Assembly: GCA_030681645.1 (NCBI GenBank)
Contig: JAUXRX010000015.1
Span: 124,001 to 188,000 of the forward strand
Source of the DNA: Archangium sp.
GTDB taxonomy: Bacteria; Myxococcota; Myxococcia; Myxococcales; Myxococcaceae
Direction: 5' to 3'
DNA length: 64,000 nt
A program made the translations under genes and the position numbers. The notes under the pieces are model-generated. The model ran no database searches. It saw only the letters and a program-made list of their open reading frames with translations, and was not told the DNA's origin. Below are positions 34,260-41,977 of this stretch, piece after piece (the first letter of the stretch is position 1; the number at the start of each line of letters is the position of its first letter).

Positions 34260-35495
34260 ATGAGCCTCTCCAGCACAGCGCAGATCGCCTGGCGGAACCT
34301 GGGCCGAAACCGGCGGCGCACCGCCCTCGCGCTGGGGGCCATCGCCGTGGCCGAGCTGGTGCTGGTCTTCTACGAGTCGCTCTTCGCCGGCTACGGCGAC
34401 CAGCTGGTGAAGTCGGTCACCGGGCCGCTGGTGGGCCACGCCCAGGTGCACGCGCCGAAGTGGCGCGAGGACCGCGCGATGGACCGGTTCCTCCCCGGGG
34501 TGGAAGGGAAGCTGGCGGCGATCCGCGCCGTGCCGGGGGTCGAGCAGGCCGCGGCGCGCGTCTACGCCCCCACCCTCGTGGCGCGCAGCGTCGACGGGCA
34601 GGCGGCGCTGGTGGTGGGCGTCGACTTCGCCACCGAACGCCAGCGCGGCATCCTCGATGGCATCCCCCTGCCGCCGCTCCCTGAGAAGGGGGGCGTGCTG
34701 GTGGGGCGGCTCCTGGCTGACGGGCTGGGCGCGAAGGCGGGCGACGAGCTGGCGCTGGTGGGGCAGGCCTCCGACGGCTCGGTGGCGAGCGGGCTGTTCA
34801 CCGTGGTCGCGGTGGTGGACACCACGGTCGACCTGGTCAACCGCGTCGGGCTGCTCATGAGCCTGGACGACGCGCGCGAGCTGCTGGTGCTGCCAGACGC
34901 CGCGCACGAGCTGGTGGTCTTCGGCAGCGATCCCCAGGCCGCCGGCGCGCTCAGCGAGCGGCTCGCCGCGCTCGAGCCGCTGGCGGGCGCCGAGGTGCTG
35001 GGGTGGCGCGCCCTCGCGCCCGAGTTCGCCAGCCTCATCGACCTGATGTGGGCCTACGAGGCCTTCATCCTGGTGCTGGTGTTCATCGCCGCGGCGGCGG
35101 GCTCGGCCAACACCATGATGATGGCCACCTTCGAGCGCACCCGGGAGTTCGGCATGCTGCTCGCGCTGGGGGCGAAGCCGCGTCGCATCGTCAGCCTGGT
35201 GGTCACCGAGGGCGTGCTGCTGGGGCTGCTCGGGCTGGCGGCCGGCGCGCTCGTCGGCGTGAGCCTGGTGCTGATCACCTCGCGCACGGGGATCGACCTG
35301 TCGAAGCTGACCTCGGGGACCGCCGAGTCGATCTCCTTCATCGGCATGAAGTCCTCGATGACGATGTTCCCCCGGCTGGTGCTGGGCGGGCTGTGGCGCA
35401 GCCTGGCGGCCGTGTTGATCACCTCGCTGCTGGCGGCGCTCTGGCCGGCGGTGCGCGCCGCGCGCCTCCAACCGATGGAGGCCCTGCGCTCATGA
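34260..35495 (+). CDS. FtsX/MacB-type ABC transporter permease (first)
   Basis: A 411-residue protein with the four-helix FtsX/LolC topology: one helix near residues 18-40 (AIAVAELVLVFYESLFA), a large periplasmic domain (about 45-250) and three helices at about 265-400. The cytoplasmic start AWRNLGRNRRRTALALG and the end RAARLQPMEALRS are the family's characteristic blocks. It lies 9 bp after the LolA-like gene. With the second permease it would form the membrane part of a LolCDE-like transporter, which pulls cargo out of the membrane rather than across it. Confidence 0.88.
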   Translation: MSLSSTAQIAWRNLGRNRRRTALALGAIAVAELVLVFYESLFAGYGDQLVKSVTGPLVGHAQVHAPKWREDRAMDRFLPGVEGKLAAIRAVPGVEQAAARVYAPTLVARSVDGQAALVVGVDFATERQRGILDGIPLPPLPEKGGVLVGRLLADGLGAKAGDELALVGQASDGSVASGLFTVVAVVDTTVDLVNRVGLLMSLDDARELLVLPDAAHELVVFGSDPQAAGALSERLAALEPLAGAEVLGWRALAPEFASLIDLMWAYEAFILVLVFIAAAAGSANTMMMATFERTREFGMLLALGAKPRRIVSLVVTEGVLLGLLGLAAGALVGVSLVLITSRTGIDLSKLTSGTAESISFIGMKSSMTMFPRLVLGGLWRSLAAVLITSLLAALWPAVRAARLQPMEALRS

Positions 35496-36724
35496 TCGCC
35501 AGCACTGCCCGCCTCGCGTTTCGCAACCTGGGCCGCAACGTGCGCCGATCGCTGCTGTCGGTGCTGGGCGTGGGCATCGGCTGCGCGATCGCGCTGACCA
35601 TCACCGGCTTCCGCGAGTCGATCACCGGCCTCTATTCGCGCATGGCCGCCGAGACCGGCCCGGGCCACCTGCGCATCGCCCCTGCCGGCTGGTTGCCCCG
35701 GCGCGAAGAGAAGCTGCGCCTGGCCGACGGTCCCGCAGTGTTGGAGAAGGTGCGCGCCCTGCCCGGGGTCAAGGTGGCCGCGCCGCGCTCGCGGGTGGAA
35801 GGGTTGCTGGCCATGGGAACGCGCGTGGTGGGCGTGCAGCTCACCGGGGTCGACCCGCGCGTCGAGCCGGCGTCCTTCCGCTTCGTGCGCGACGTGGTGG
35901 CGGGCCGCTACCTGCTCGAGACCGACACCGACGCGGTGGTGATCGGCAGGTCGCTGGCCGAGCGCCTCTCGGTGGAAGTGGACGACGACCTGGTGGCCAC
36001 CGTGGTGGGTCCGGAAGGTGCGATGGAGAGCGCGATGCTGCGGGTGGTGGGCATCGTCACCTCGGGCAGCCGCGAGCTCGACGCCACCGTGGCGCAGGTG
36101 CCGCTGGCCACGGTGCAGCGCCTCAGCGGGCGCCCCGGCCTGGGGGAGATCGCGCTCATCCTCGACGCCTTCGAGCTGATCGAACCGCTGCGCCCGAAGG
36201 TGCTCGCCCTCGCCGGTGGAAACCCGGTGCTCCTCTGGAGCGAGATCACCCCTGACCTCGCCGGCCACCTCAGGCAGGACGCGGCCTCCTCGCGGCTGAT
36301 GAGCGGCATCGTCATCTTCGTGGTGCTGCTGGGCGTGGCCGCCGCGCAGCTCACCGCGGTGCTGGAGCGCAAGCGGGAGTTCGCGGTGTTCGCGGCCCTG
36401 GGCATGAAGCCCGCGCGGTTGGTGCTGCAGATCTTCCTCGAGTCGATCGTGCTGGGGCTGCTGGGCGCCGCGGCCGGCGCGCTGCTCGCGGCCCCCGGCC
36501 TCTATTACCTCACGGTCCACGGCCTCAACCTCGCCTCGATCATCTCGAGCGAGACGACCTTCGAGGGCGTGCTGATGGACCCGGTGATGAGGGCCGAGCC
36601 CGGCTGGTGGATGGTGCCCTACGTGCTGCGGCTGGCGATGGTGGCCACCCTGGTGGGCGCCATCTACCCGGCCTTCTACGCCGCGAAGACGGACCCCGCG
36701 TCGGCCCTGAGGAGCGCTGCATGA
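35492..36724 (+). CDS. FtsX/MacB-type ABC transporter permease (second)
   Basis: A 410-residue protein with the same topology: LAFRNLGRNVRRSLLSVLG followed by the first helix, a periplasmic domain (about 45-260) and three C-terminal helices (IVIFVVLLGVAAAQL, SIVLGLLGAAAGALLAA, MVATLVGAIYPAFYAA), ending PASALRSAA. Its start ATG overlaps the previous stop (ATGA), so it is translated by coupling. The two permeases are similar in length but diverged, so they probably form a heterodimer like LolC and LolE. Confidence 0.88.
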   Translation: MIASTARLAFRNLGRNVRRSLLSVLGVGIGCAIALTITGFRESITGLYSRMAAETGPGHLRIAPAGWLPRREEKLRLADGPAVLEKVRALPGVKVAAPRSRVEGLLAMGTRVVGVQLTGVDPRVEPASFRFVRDVVAGRYLLETDTDAVVIGRSLAERLSVEVDDDLVATVVGPEGAMESAMLRVVGIVTSGSRELDATVAQVPLATVQRLSGRPGLGEIALILDAFELIEPLRPKVLALAGGNPVLLWSEITPDLAGHLRQDAASSRLMSGIVIFVVLLGVAAAQLTAVLERKREFAVFAALGMKPARLVLQIFLESIVLGLLGAAAGALLAAPGLYYLTVHGLNLASIISSETTFEGVLMDPVMRAEPGWWMVPYVLRLAMVATLVGAIYPAFYAAKTDPASALRSAA

Positions 36725-37494
36725 ACACCACCCTTCCCCCGTCGGTGCTGCAGACGCTGGTGAAGTGCCGCGGCGTCACCAAGGTGTTCAAGACCGGCAA
36801 GGTCGAGGTAGCCGCGCTGCGCGGCGTCGACTTCGACGTGGGCCCCCGCGAGTTCCTGGCCCTGGTCGGGCCCTCGGGCAGCGGCAAGACGACGCTGCTC
36901 AACCTCATCGGGGCGCTCGACGTGGCCACCGAGGGCGCGGTGGAGGTGCTGGGGCAGGACCTCTCGACGCTCGATCGGGCCCACCGCGCCGAGCTGCGCC
37001 TGCGCCGCATCGGCTTCGTGTTCCAGGCCTACAACCTGGTGCCGGTGCTCACCGCGCGCGAGAACGTCGAGTTCGTGCTCGAGCTGCAGGGCGTGGGCGC
37101 AGGGCGAAAGCGGCGCGCGCTGGAGGTGCTCGACCAGCTCGGGCTGGCCGAGCTCGCCGATCGCCGCCCGCCAGAACTCTCGGGTGGGCAACAGCAGCGC
37201 GTGGCGGTGGCGAGGGCGATCGCCTCGCGGCCTCCGCTCGTGCTCGCCGACGAGCCCACCGCCAACCTCGACGGGGAGAACGCGGAGATCCTGATGCACC
37301 TGATGCACCGGCTCCGCGACGAGGAAGGCATGTCGTTCGTCTTCTCCACGCACGACGCGAGGGTGGTGGATCACGCGGTCCGGGTGGTGACGCTGGTGGA
37401 TGGGCGGGTGGCTTCCGACGAGGCCCGTGCGGGCGAGGCGCCCCACGAGGTGCTCAAGGGCATCGGGAAGGTGCGGCCGGGCATGGTGCCCTGA
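36721..37494 (+). CDS. LolD-like ABC transporter ATP-binding protein
   Basis: A 257-residue ATPase with Walker A GPSGSGKTTLL, Q-loop region IGFVFQAYNLVP, signature LSGGQQQRVAVARAI, Walker B LVLADEPTANLD and switch FSTHDARVVDHAV. This is the LolD/MacB/FtsE class that works with FtsX-type permeases. The ATG overlaps the second permease's stop codon (ATGA). The C-terminal 30 residues extend past the usual end and may contact the permeases. Confidence 0.92.
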   Translation: MNTTLPPSVLQTLVKCRGVTKVFKTGKVEVAALRGVDFDVGPREFLALVGPSGSGKTTLLNLIGALDVATEGAVEVLGQDLSTLDRAHRAELRLRRIGFVFQAYNLVPVLTARENVEFVLELQGVGAGRKRRALEVLDQLGLAELADRRPPELSGGQQQRVAVARAIASRPPLVLADEPTANLDGENAEILMHLMHRLRDEEGMSFVFSTHDARVVDHAVRVVTLVDGRVASDEARAGEAPHEVLKGIGKVRPGMVP

Positions 37495-37505
37495 GAGGAG
37501 TTCCC

Positions 37506-38792
37506 GTGCGCGCGTGGTGGCTGGTCAGAGTGCTGGTGCTCGCGCCCCTGCTCGCGCGCGCCGCCGGCGCCGATGACCCGCCCAACCTGCTCGAGCTGCG
37601 CAGCGCGCTGAAGGGCACGCTCTTGATGACGGGGGCGCGTGAGGTGACGCTGCTCACGCCCGACGAGGTGGGCGCGGCGTCGTTCTGGCGGCTCCGCCTC
37701 GAGCCCCGGGCCTTCCCCTGGCGGTGGCTGACGATCTTCGGCGCGTACGAGCAGCGGGTCCGGGTGGCGTCCTCTTCGTCGGCGCTCTCCTCCCCCGGGC
37801 TCCCCCGCGCCGACGCGGCCGCGCCGTTCCGGGTGGTCGCGTTGGAGGGCTCGCTCTCGAGTGGCCCGTCGTACTCGTACTGGCACGAGGTCGACCGGCT
37901 GGCCCTCTCGTTCCACCTCCCGAAGGTGGAGCTCACCATCGGCCGGCAGGCGCTGGGCTGGGGGCGGGGAATGATGTTCGGCGCCGTCGACGTGTTCGCG
38001 CCCTTCACCCCGCTCGAGGTCGATCGCGAGTGGCGCCGCGGGGTGGACGCAGTGCGCCTCGACGTGCAGGTGGGCCCGAAGGTCTCGGTCGAGCTGGTGG
38101 GGGTGTTCGGCGATCACCTCGAGCGCTCGGCCTTCGCGGGGCGGGCGCGGGGCTACCTGGGCCCGGTGGACGCGGAGGTGGTGGGCGGCTGGCGGGCGAA
38201 GGACTGGTTCGTGGGCGTGACCGCGTCGGCCTCGCTCTTCGACGCGGAGATCCACGGTGAGCTGGCGGCCTTCTTCCTCCCCGAGCCGTGGCGGTACGGC
38301 GGCGCGTTCGGGAACGATCGCCTGGTGCTCAAGGCGGTGCTGGGGGCGTCGTACCAGTTCGCCGTCGGGGAGGGGCTGACCGCGGTGGTCGAGTACCACG
38401 CGTCGGGCTTCGGGCTCCCCTTCCCCGTCTCCGCGCTCGATCTCGCCTCCGACGCGGCGCTGCAGACGCGCTTCCTGCGAGGCGATTTCCAGATCCTCGG
38501 GCGGCACGTGCTCGCCGCGTCCGTGAGCTACCCGGTTGACCTGACGCTCGCCGCCACCCTGCAGGTGCTGGTGGACCCGCTCGACGGCTCGGGGGTGGTC
38601 GCGCCCACGGTGAGCTGGGACTTCGCCGAGAACGTCTCGCTGCTGGCAGGCGGCTACGTGGGCTGGGGCGCGCTGCCGCGCGCGCTCGAGCTGCGCAGCC
38701 AGCTGGGGGCCACGCCGATCACGGTGCTGGTGCAGCTGCGCCTGTACGATCAACGCAGCCTGCCGCGGCGGGCCGACCCGGACGCGCCGTGA
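37506..38792 (+). CDS. Outer-membrane beta-barrel protein at the end of the LolA-like operon
   Basis: A 428-residue protein whose start is most likely the GTG at 37506 after the ribosome site GAGAGGAG (37493-37500). The signal peptide is VRAWWLVRVLVLAPLLARAAGA. The body is made of amphipathic strands (SFHLPKVELTIGRQALGWG, VSVELVGVFGDHLERSAFAG, WDFAENVSLLAGGYVGWG) with typical Gly/aromatic spacing, so it should be a barrel. Position after the ATPase, 11 bp away, places it in the operon as the outer-membrane end of the system (inference). Cargo is unknown; lipoprotein, lipid or secondary metabolite are all possible. Confidence 0.75.
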   Translation: MRAWWLVRVLVLAPLLARAAGADDPPNLLELRSALKGTLLMTGAREVTLLTPDEVGAASFWRLRLEPRAFPWRWLTIFGAYEQRVRVASSSSALSSPGLPRADAAAPFRVVALEGSLSSGPSYSYWHEVDRLALSFHLPKVELTIGRQALGWGRGMMFGAVDVFAPFTPLEVDREWRRGVDAVRLDVQVGPKVSVELVGVFGDHLERSAFAGRARGYLGPVDAEVVGGWRAKDWFVGVTASASLFDAEIHGELAAFFLPEPWRYGGAFGNDRLVLKAVLGASYQFAVGEGLTAVVEYHASGFGLPFPVSALDLASDAALQTRFLRGDFQILGRHVLAASVSYPVDLTLAATLQVLVDPLDGSGVVAPTVSWDFAENVSLLAGGYVGWGALPRALELRSQLGATPITVLVQLRLYDQRSLPRRADPDAP

Positions 38793-38801
38793 GCGACGTC
38801 G

Positions 38802-39821
38802 TCAGTTGACCTGCTGGCCCAGGCGCTCCCATTCGACCAGGCGGACCACCTGCGGCGCGACGCGGTACTCGACGCTCTTGCGCAGGCCGATCGCGTCGCC
38901 GCCGATCTCCACCGGCACCTCGCGATCGAACTCCATGCGGCAGTGCGTGAGGAGGAAGTCGTGGCTGTGCGGCAGCGGGTGCGCGCCCTGCCACAGCTGC
39001 GGCAGACGGCGGGTGGCCTCGGCGGTACCCGCGGCGTACACGCGCGCGTGCATGCGGCCGGGCATGGTGCGCGCGAAGTGCAGCGCCTTGAAGCCGAAGC
39101 CCAGCTCGCTGCTCGTGCCCGCGCCGGCGACGCCGTAGGGCCCGTCGTAGAGCACCGTGCCCGGGCCGCTGTTCGGCACCGCCACCACCTTGCCGTGCGG
39201 ATCGAACGTGAGCGCCTCGGCGCCCAGGTTGATCAGCCGCACGCGCGGGCGGGAACGGGAGAACAGGTTGCGCGGCACGGTGCGCGTGAAGAGTGAAGCG
39301 AAGTAGCCCGGCGCGCCCTCGGCGAAGGGCTTGAGCTGCTCGGGGAGCGCGGCGCGCTGCAGCTTGTAGTCGTGCAGCACCTCGGCGTCCCAGCCGCTGC
39401 CGGCGAACGGCGTGAGCCGGCCCTCGACCTCGAGCAGGTAGAAGTCGCTGGTGGGCAGCGCGGTGTGGCTGTGCCCCTGCTCGACGGCGCGCGCGATGGT
39501 CTGGAGCGCCTTGCGCGGCGAGGGCGCGTTGGTGCTGGCGGCCCAGGCGTTGCCGGTGCCGAGCTTGACGATGCCCAGGGTGGGAAAGTCGTGGCAGCCG
39601 GCGCGCAGCGCGTCGAGCAGGCCGATGGCCGTGCCGTCACCACCGCCCGAGAGCAGCACCCGGGGCACGCCGAGGCGGCCCAGCCCGTCGACGAAGCGCG
39701 TCACGTCTTCGAGGGTGCGGGTGGCCACGACGCGCGAGGCCGGCAGGGCCTGCTGGGCGAAGTCAGCGAAGCGCTGGCTGCCACGGCGGGAGTTGAGATT
39801 CACCACGAGGGCGATGTCCAT
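38802..39821 (-). CDS. Diacylglycerol-kinase-like lipid kinase
   Basis: A 339-residue protein of the DAGK catalytic family. The nucleotide loop SGGGDGTAIG (about 58-67) and the substrate block KLGTGNAWA are diagnostic; the later VYDGPYGVAGAG-like strands and GGDAIGLRKSVEYRV in the second domain also fit. Family members phosphorylate diacylglycerol, sphingosine or undecaprenol-linked lipids; the exact substrate cannot be told here. No signal peptide or membrane helix is present, so it is likely cytoplasmic and membrane-associated. ATG at 39821. It is convergent with the barrel gene, 9 bp away. Confidence 0.88.
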   Translation of the reverse strand: MDIALVVNLNSRRGSQRFADFAQQALPASRVVATRTLEDVTRFVDGLGRLGVPRVLLSGGGDGTAIGLLDALRAGCHDFPTLGIVKLGTGNAWAASTNAPSPRKALQTIARAVEQGHSHTALPTSDFYLLEVEGRLTPFAGSGWDAEVLHDYKLQRAALPEQLKPFAEGAPGYFASLFTRTVPRNLFSRSRPRVRLINLGAEALTFDPHGKVVAVPNSGPGTVLYDGPYGVAGAGTSSELGFGFKALHFARTMPGRMHARVYAAGTAEATRRLPQLWQGAHPLPHSHDFLLTHCRMEFDREVPVEIGGDAIGLRKSVEYRVAPQVVRLVEWERLGQQVN

Positions 39822-40124
39822 GGCCCTTTTGTAGGGTCCCGCCTGTCATCGCAGCGTCAGCGCGCCGGCTGGTGGGCACCGCCCAATTGACCTGGGTCAG
39901 CCGCGCCAACGGCTTGGGCTCCGAGGTGATCTACCTGCCCGACTGCGAGGTCCAGCTCGCCCGCCTCCTCGTCTCTGGCGGAAACATGCCCGCACGATGT
40001 GCAGGCGCAACTGACTACCGGCCACCCGCCGAGGCCACGCGGTGAGGGGTGGCCAATCAACCGACAGCGAGCGTGGAAGCCTTCCTCATTGACTGGGTTC
40101 GCTGCGCACTCTACCCCCAGCGCC
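39822..40124. other. Intergenic stretch with a short unassigned reading frame
   Basis: Plus-strand codons from 39845 to a stop at 40043-40045 read as about 65 residues (LTWVSRANGLGSEVIYLPDC in the middle) with no start and no family I recognise. It may be a worn gene end carried with the F1 gamma gene. The rest has no recognisable feature and no clear promoter. Confidence 0.35.
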
Positions 40125-40991
40125 GTGCCCTCACTTCGCGACATTCGGAAACGCCTCCGCGCGGTGAGCGACACCCGGCAGATGACCAGGGCGATGAAGA
40201 TGGTGTCGGTGGTCAAGCTGCGGCGCGCCCACGACAAACTGGTTGCGCTTCGGCCGTACGCAACGACGTTCGACACGGTGATGTCCACGCTGATCAGTCG
40301 CACCGCGCCGGGCGAGCTCTCGCACCCGCTGCTGACTCGCCGCCCGGTGAGGAGGATCGAGCTGCTGGTGGTGACGAGCGACCGCGGGCTCGCCGGTGGC
40401 TTCAGCGCGATCATCAGTCGCCGCGCGCTCTCTTACGTCGCCGATCAACAGGAGGCGGGCGTGGAGGTCTTCGTCACCACCGTCGGCCGCAAGGGCCACA
40501 ACTACCTGCGCGCGCGCGGCGTCACCATCCGCCGAGACGACCGGGGCATCCTGGGCAAGCTCTCTTACGCTTCGGCCGAGTCGCTGGCGCAGGAGCTGAG
40601 CACGCGTTTTCTCGATGGCGAGGTCGACGCGGTCGTCCTGCTCCACAACCAGTTCGTCTCCACCATCGCTCTGCCGACTCAGGCGCAGCTGCTCCCCTTC
40701 GAGGCAGGCGCGAGCGGGCCCGCCCAGGCGCGGGTCGAATGGTGCTTCGAGCCAGACCCGCGAACAGTGCTCGAGCAGCTCGTGCCCCGGGCTCTGGCCG
40801 TGAAGACCTACCGCGCGCTGCTCGAGAGCTGCACCGCGGAGCACGCAGCCCGCATGACGGCGATGGCAAGCGCGACGCGCAACGCCGATGACGTGATCGG
40901 CTCGCTCAGGCTCTCCTACAACCGCGGCCGTCAGGCACAGATCACCAGGGAGTTGATGGAGATCGTCTCGGGCGCCGAAGCACTCAAATAA
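40125..40991 (+). CDS. atpG: Orphan F1 ATP synthase gamma subunit-like protein
   Basis: A 288-residue protein from a GTG at 40125, the usual length for F1 gamma. The N-terminal helix has PSLRDIRKRLRAVSDTRQMT followed by RAMKMVSVVKLRRA, and the C-terminal helix has AARMTAMASATRNADDVIGS and ITRELMEIVSGAEAL, both highly conserved gamma blocks; the Rossmann middle starts LLVVTSDRGLAGGF. Gamma is the rotor shaft between F1 and the membrane ring. No alpha, beta, delta or epsilon subunit genes are within the window, so this is an isolated copy. Residues before the GTG are not conserved and no ribosome site is visible. Its region holds gene remnants, suggesting transfer or rearrangement. Confidence 0.85.
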   Translation: MPSLRDIRKRLRAVSDTRQMTRAMKMVSVVKLRRAHDKLVALRPYATTFDTVMSTLISRTAPGELSHPLLTRRPVRRIELLVVTSDRGLAGGFSAIISRRALSYVADQQEAGVEVFVTTVGRKGHNYLRARGVTIRRDDRGILGKLSYASAESLAQELSTRFLDGEVDAVVLLHNQFVSTIALPTQAQLLPFEAGASGPAQARVEWCFEPDPRTVLEQLVPRALAVKTYRALLESCTAEHAARMTAMASATRNADDVIGSLRLSYNRGRQAQITRELMEIVSGAEALK

Positions 40992-40992
40992 G

Positions 40993-41179
40993 GGCACGGG
41001 CCTCGAGCTCTCCGGACGTCGCAAGGATGGCACCGAGTTCCCCGCCGAGATCGTGCGTCGCACCGACGTCGTCTGCAGAAGGCGTGTTCGTCACCGCTGC
41101 CGTGCGGGACATCACCGAGCGCCAGGGGGCTCAAGCGCACCGAGCCGAGTTCGGGGCCTTCAGGTCGTCGAGCCAGTGA
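40993..41179 (+). pseudogene. Fragment of a PAS-domain sensor gene, frameshifted
   Basis: Directly after the gamma gene the first frame reads LELSGRRKDGTEFPAEIV and a second frame, shifted near 41070, reads SAEGVFVTAAVRDITERQGA. Together these are the last half of a PAS domain (KDGTEFPAEI strand and RDITERQ end). There is no start, and the remnant ends in TGA at 41177 inside the 3' end of the convergent hydrolase gene. It is the trace of a lost PAS histidine kinase. Confidence 0.7.
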
Positions 41180-41799
41180 GTGAACCAGGCGGTGCTCAGC
41201 GCTGCCACACGGTTGAGAGCCTCCCCATCGTCGCTTCCGGTGGAGGAAGGGACGACCTCCAGTCGCCACTCTGGCGAGTGACCGCACGCCGCCCGACTGG
41301 CGGCCAGCGTCAGGGGATCATCACCGGCGACGATGAACAGCGACGGCACGCGAGTGAGCAGCAGGGACGCACCGGCGAGGTCCGGGCGACCGTCCCGCGA
41401 GACGACAGCGCGTGCGCGGTCGGGCTCCATGGCGGTGGCGACCAGGGCGGCAGCCGCGCTGCCTCCCACCCCGAGGTAGCCGATCGGAAGCAGGCGGCAC
41501 GCGCTCTGCGCGCTCAGCCAACGCGCGGCGCTCAGGAGTCGGTCGGCCAGCATCGGGACGTCGGTGTGGGCCCCCTCTCGCACGGCGTCCTCATCCTCAG
41601 TGAGGAGATCGACGAGGAGCGTGGCGAAGCCGGCATTGGCCACCGCGCTGGCAACGAAGCGCTCGCGCCGCCCGAGCCGGCCAATGCCACTGGGGTGAGC
41701 GACGACGACCGCCCCCCTGCAGACGGAAGGGACGTAGAACATGGCTCCCAGGCGGCCGTGGGACACCGGCACCTCCACTGCCTCGACGAGTCGGTTCAT
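41131..41799 (-). CDS. Dienelactone-hydrolase-like alpha/beta protein without nucleophile
   Basis: A 222-residue protein with the fold of the DLH/phosphoribosyltransferase-associated hydrolase family: GAVVVAHPSGIG, FATLLVDLLTEDE, the elbow strand IGYLGVGGSAAAAL and VVSRDGRPDLAG, VPSLFIVAGDDPLT. Relatives have G-x-S/C-x-G at the elbow, but here the nucleophile position (112) is Gly, so standard hydrolysis should fail. It may bind a ligand or be a decaying gene. ATG at 41799 (41817 possible). Its 3' end overlaps the PAS remnant by 49 bp. Confidence 0.75.
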   Translation of the reverse strand: MNRLVEAVEVPVSHGRLGAMFYVPSVCRGAVVVAHPSGIGRLGRRERFVASAVANAGFATLLVDLLTEDEDAVREGAHTDVPMLADRLLSAARWLSAQSACRLLPIGYLGVGGSAAAALVATAMEPDRARAVVSRDGRPDLAGASLLLTRVPSLFIVAGDDPLTLAASRAACGHSPEWRLEVVPSSTGSDDGEALNRVAALSTAWFTHWLDDLKAPNSARCA

Positions 41800-41977
41800 G
41801 GAGCGCGCGAGCAGCAAGCGCAGAACCAGTCATTCCCCAACACAACCAGATGATCTGAGGGATGATCAGCGACATCCCCTTGGGTCACAACTGCCGTTCC
41901 GGGGTCAGGGCGACCTCGCCACCCGCCCGTGTATGTGGGCCTGCACTTCCCCGCAGCGCCATTGATCGTGGTGAAGC

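Noticed and set aside
33510..35471. 653-codon minus-strand open frame opposite the LolA-like and permease genes
   Set aside because: Antisense shadow with no domain; the plus-strand genes have signal peptides, family motifs and overlapping junctions.
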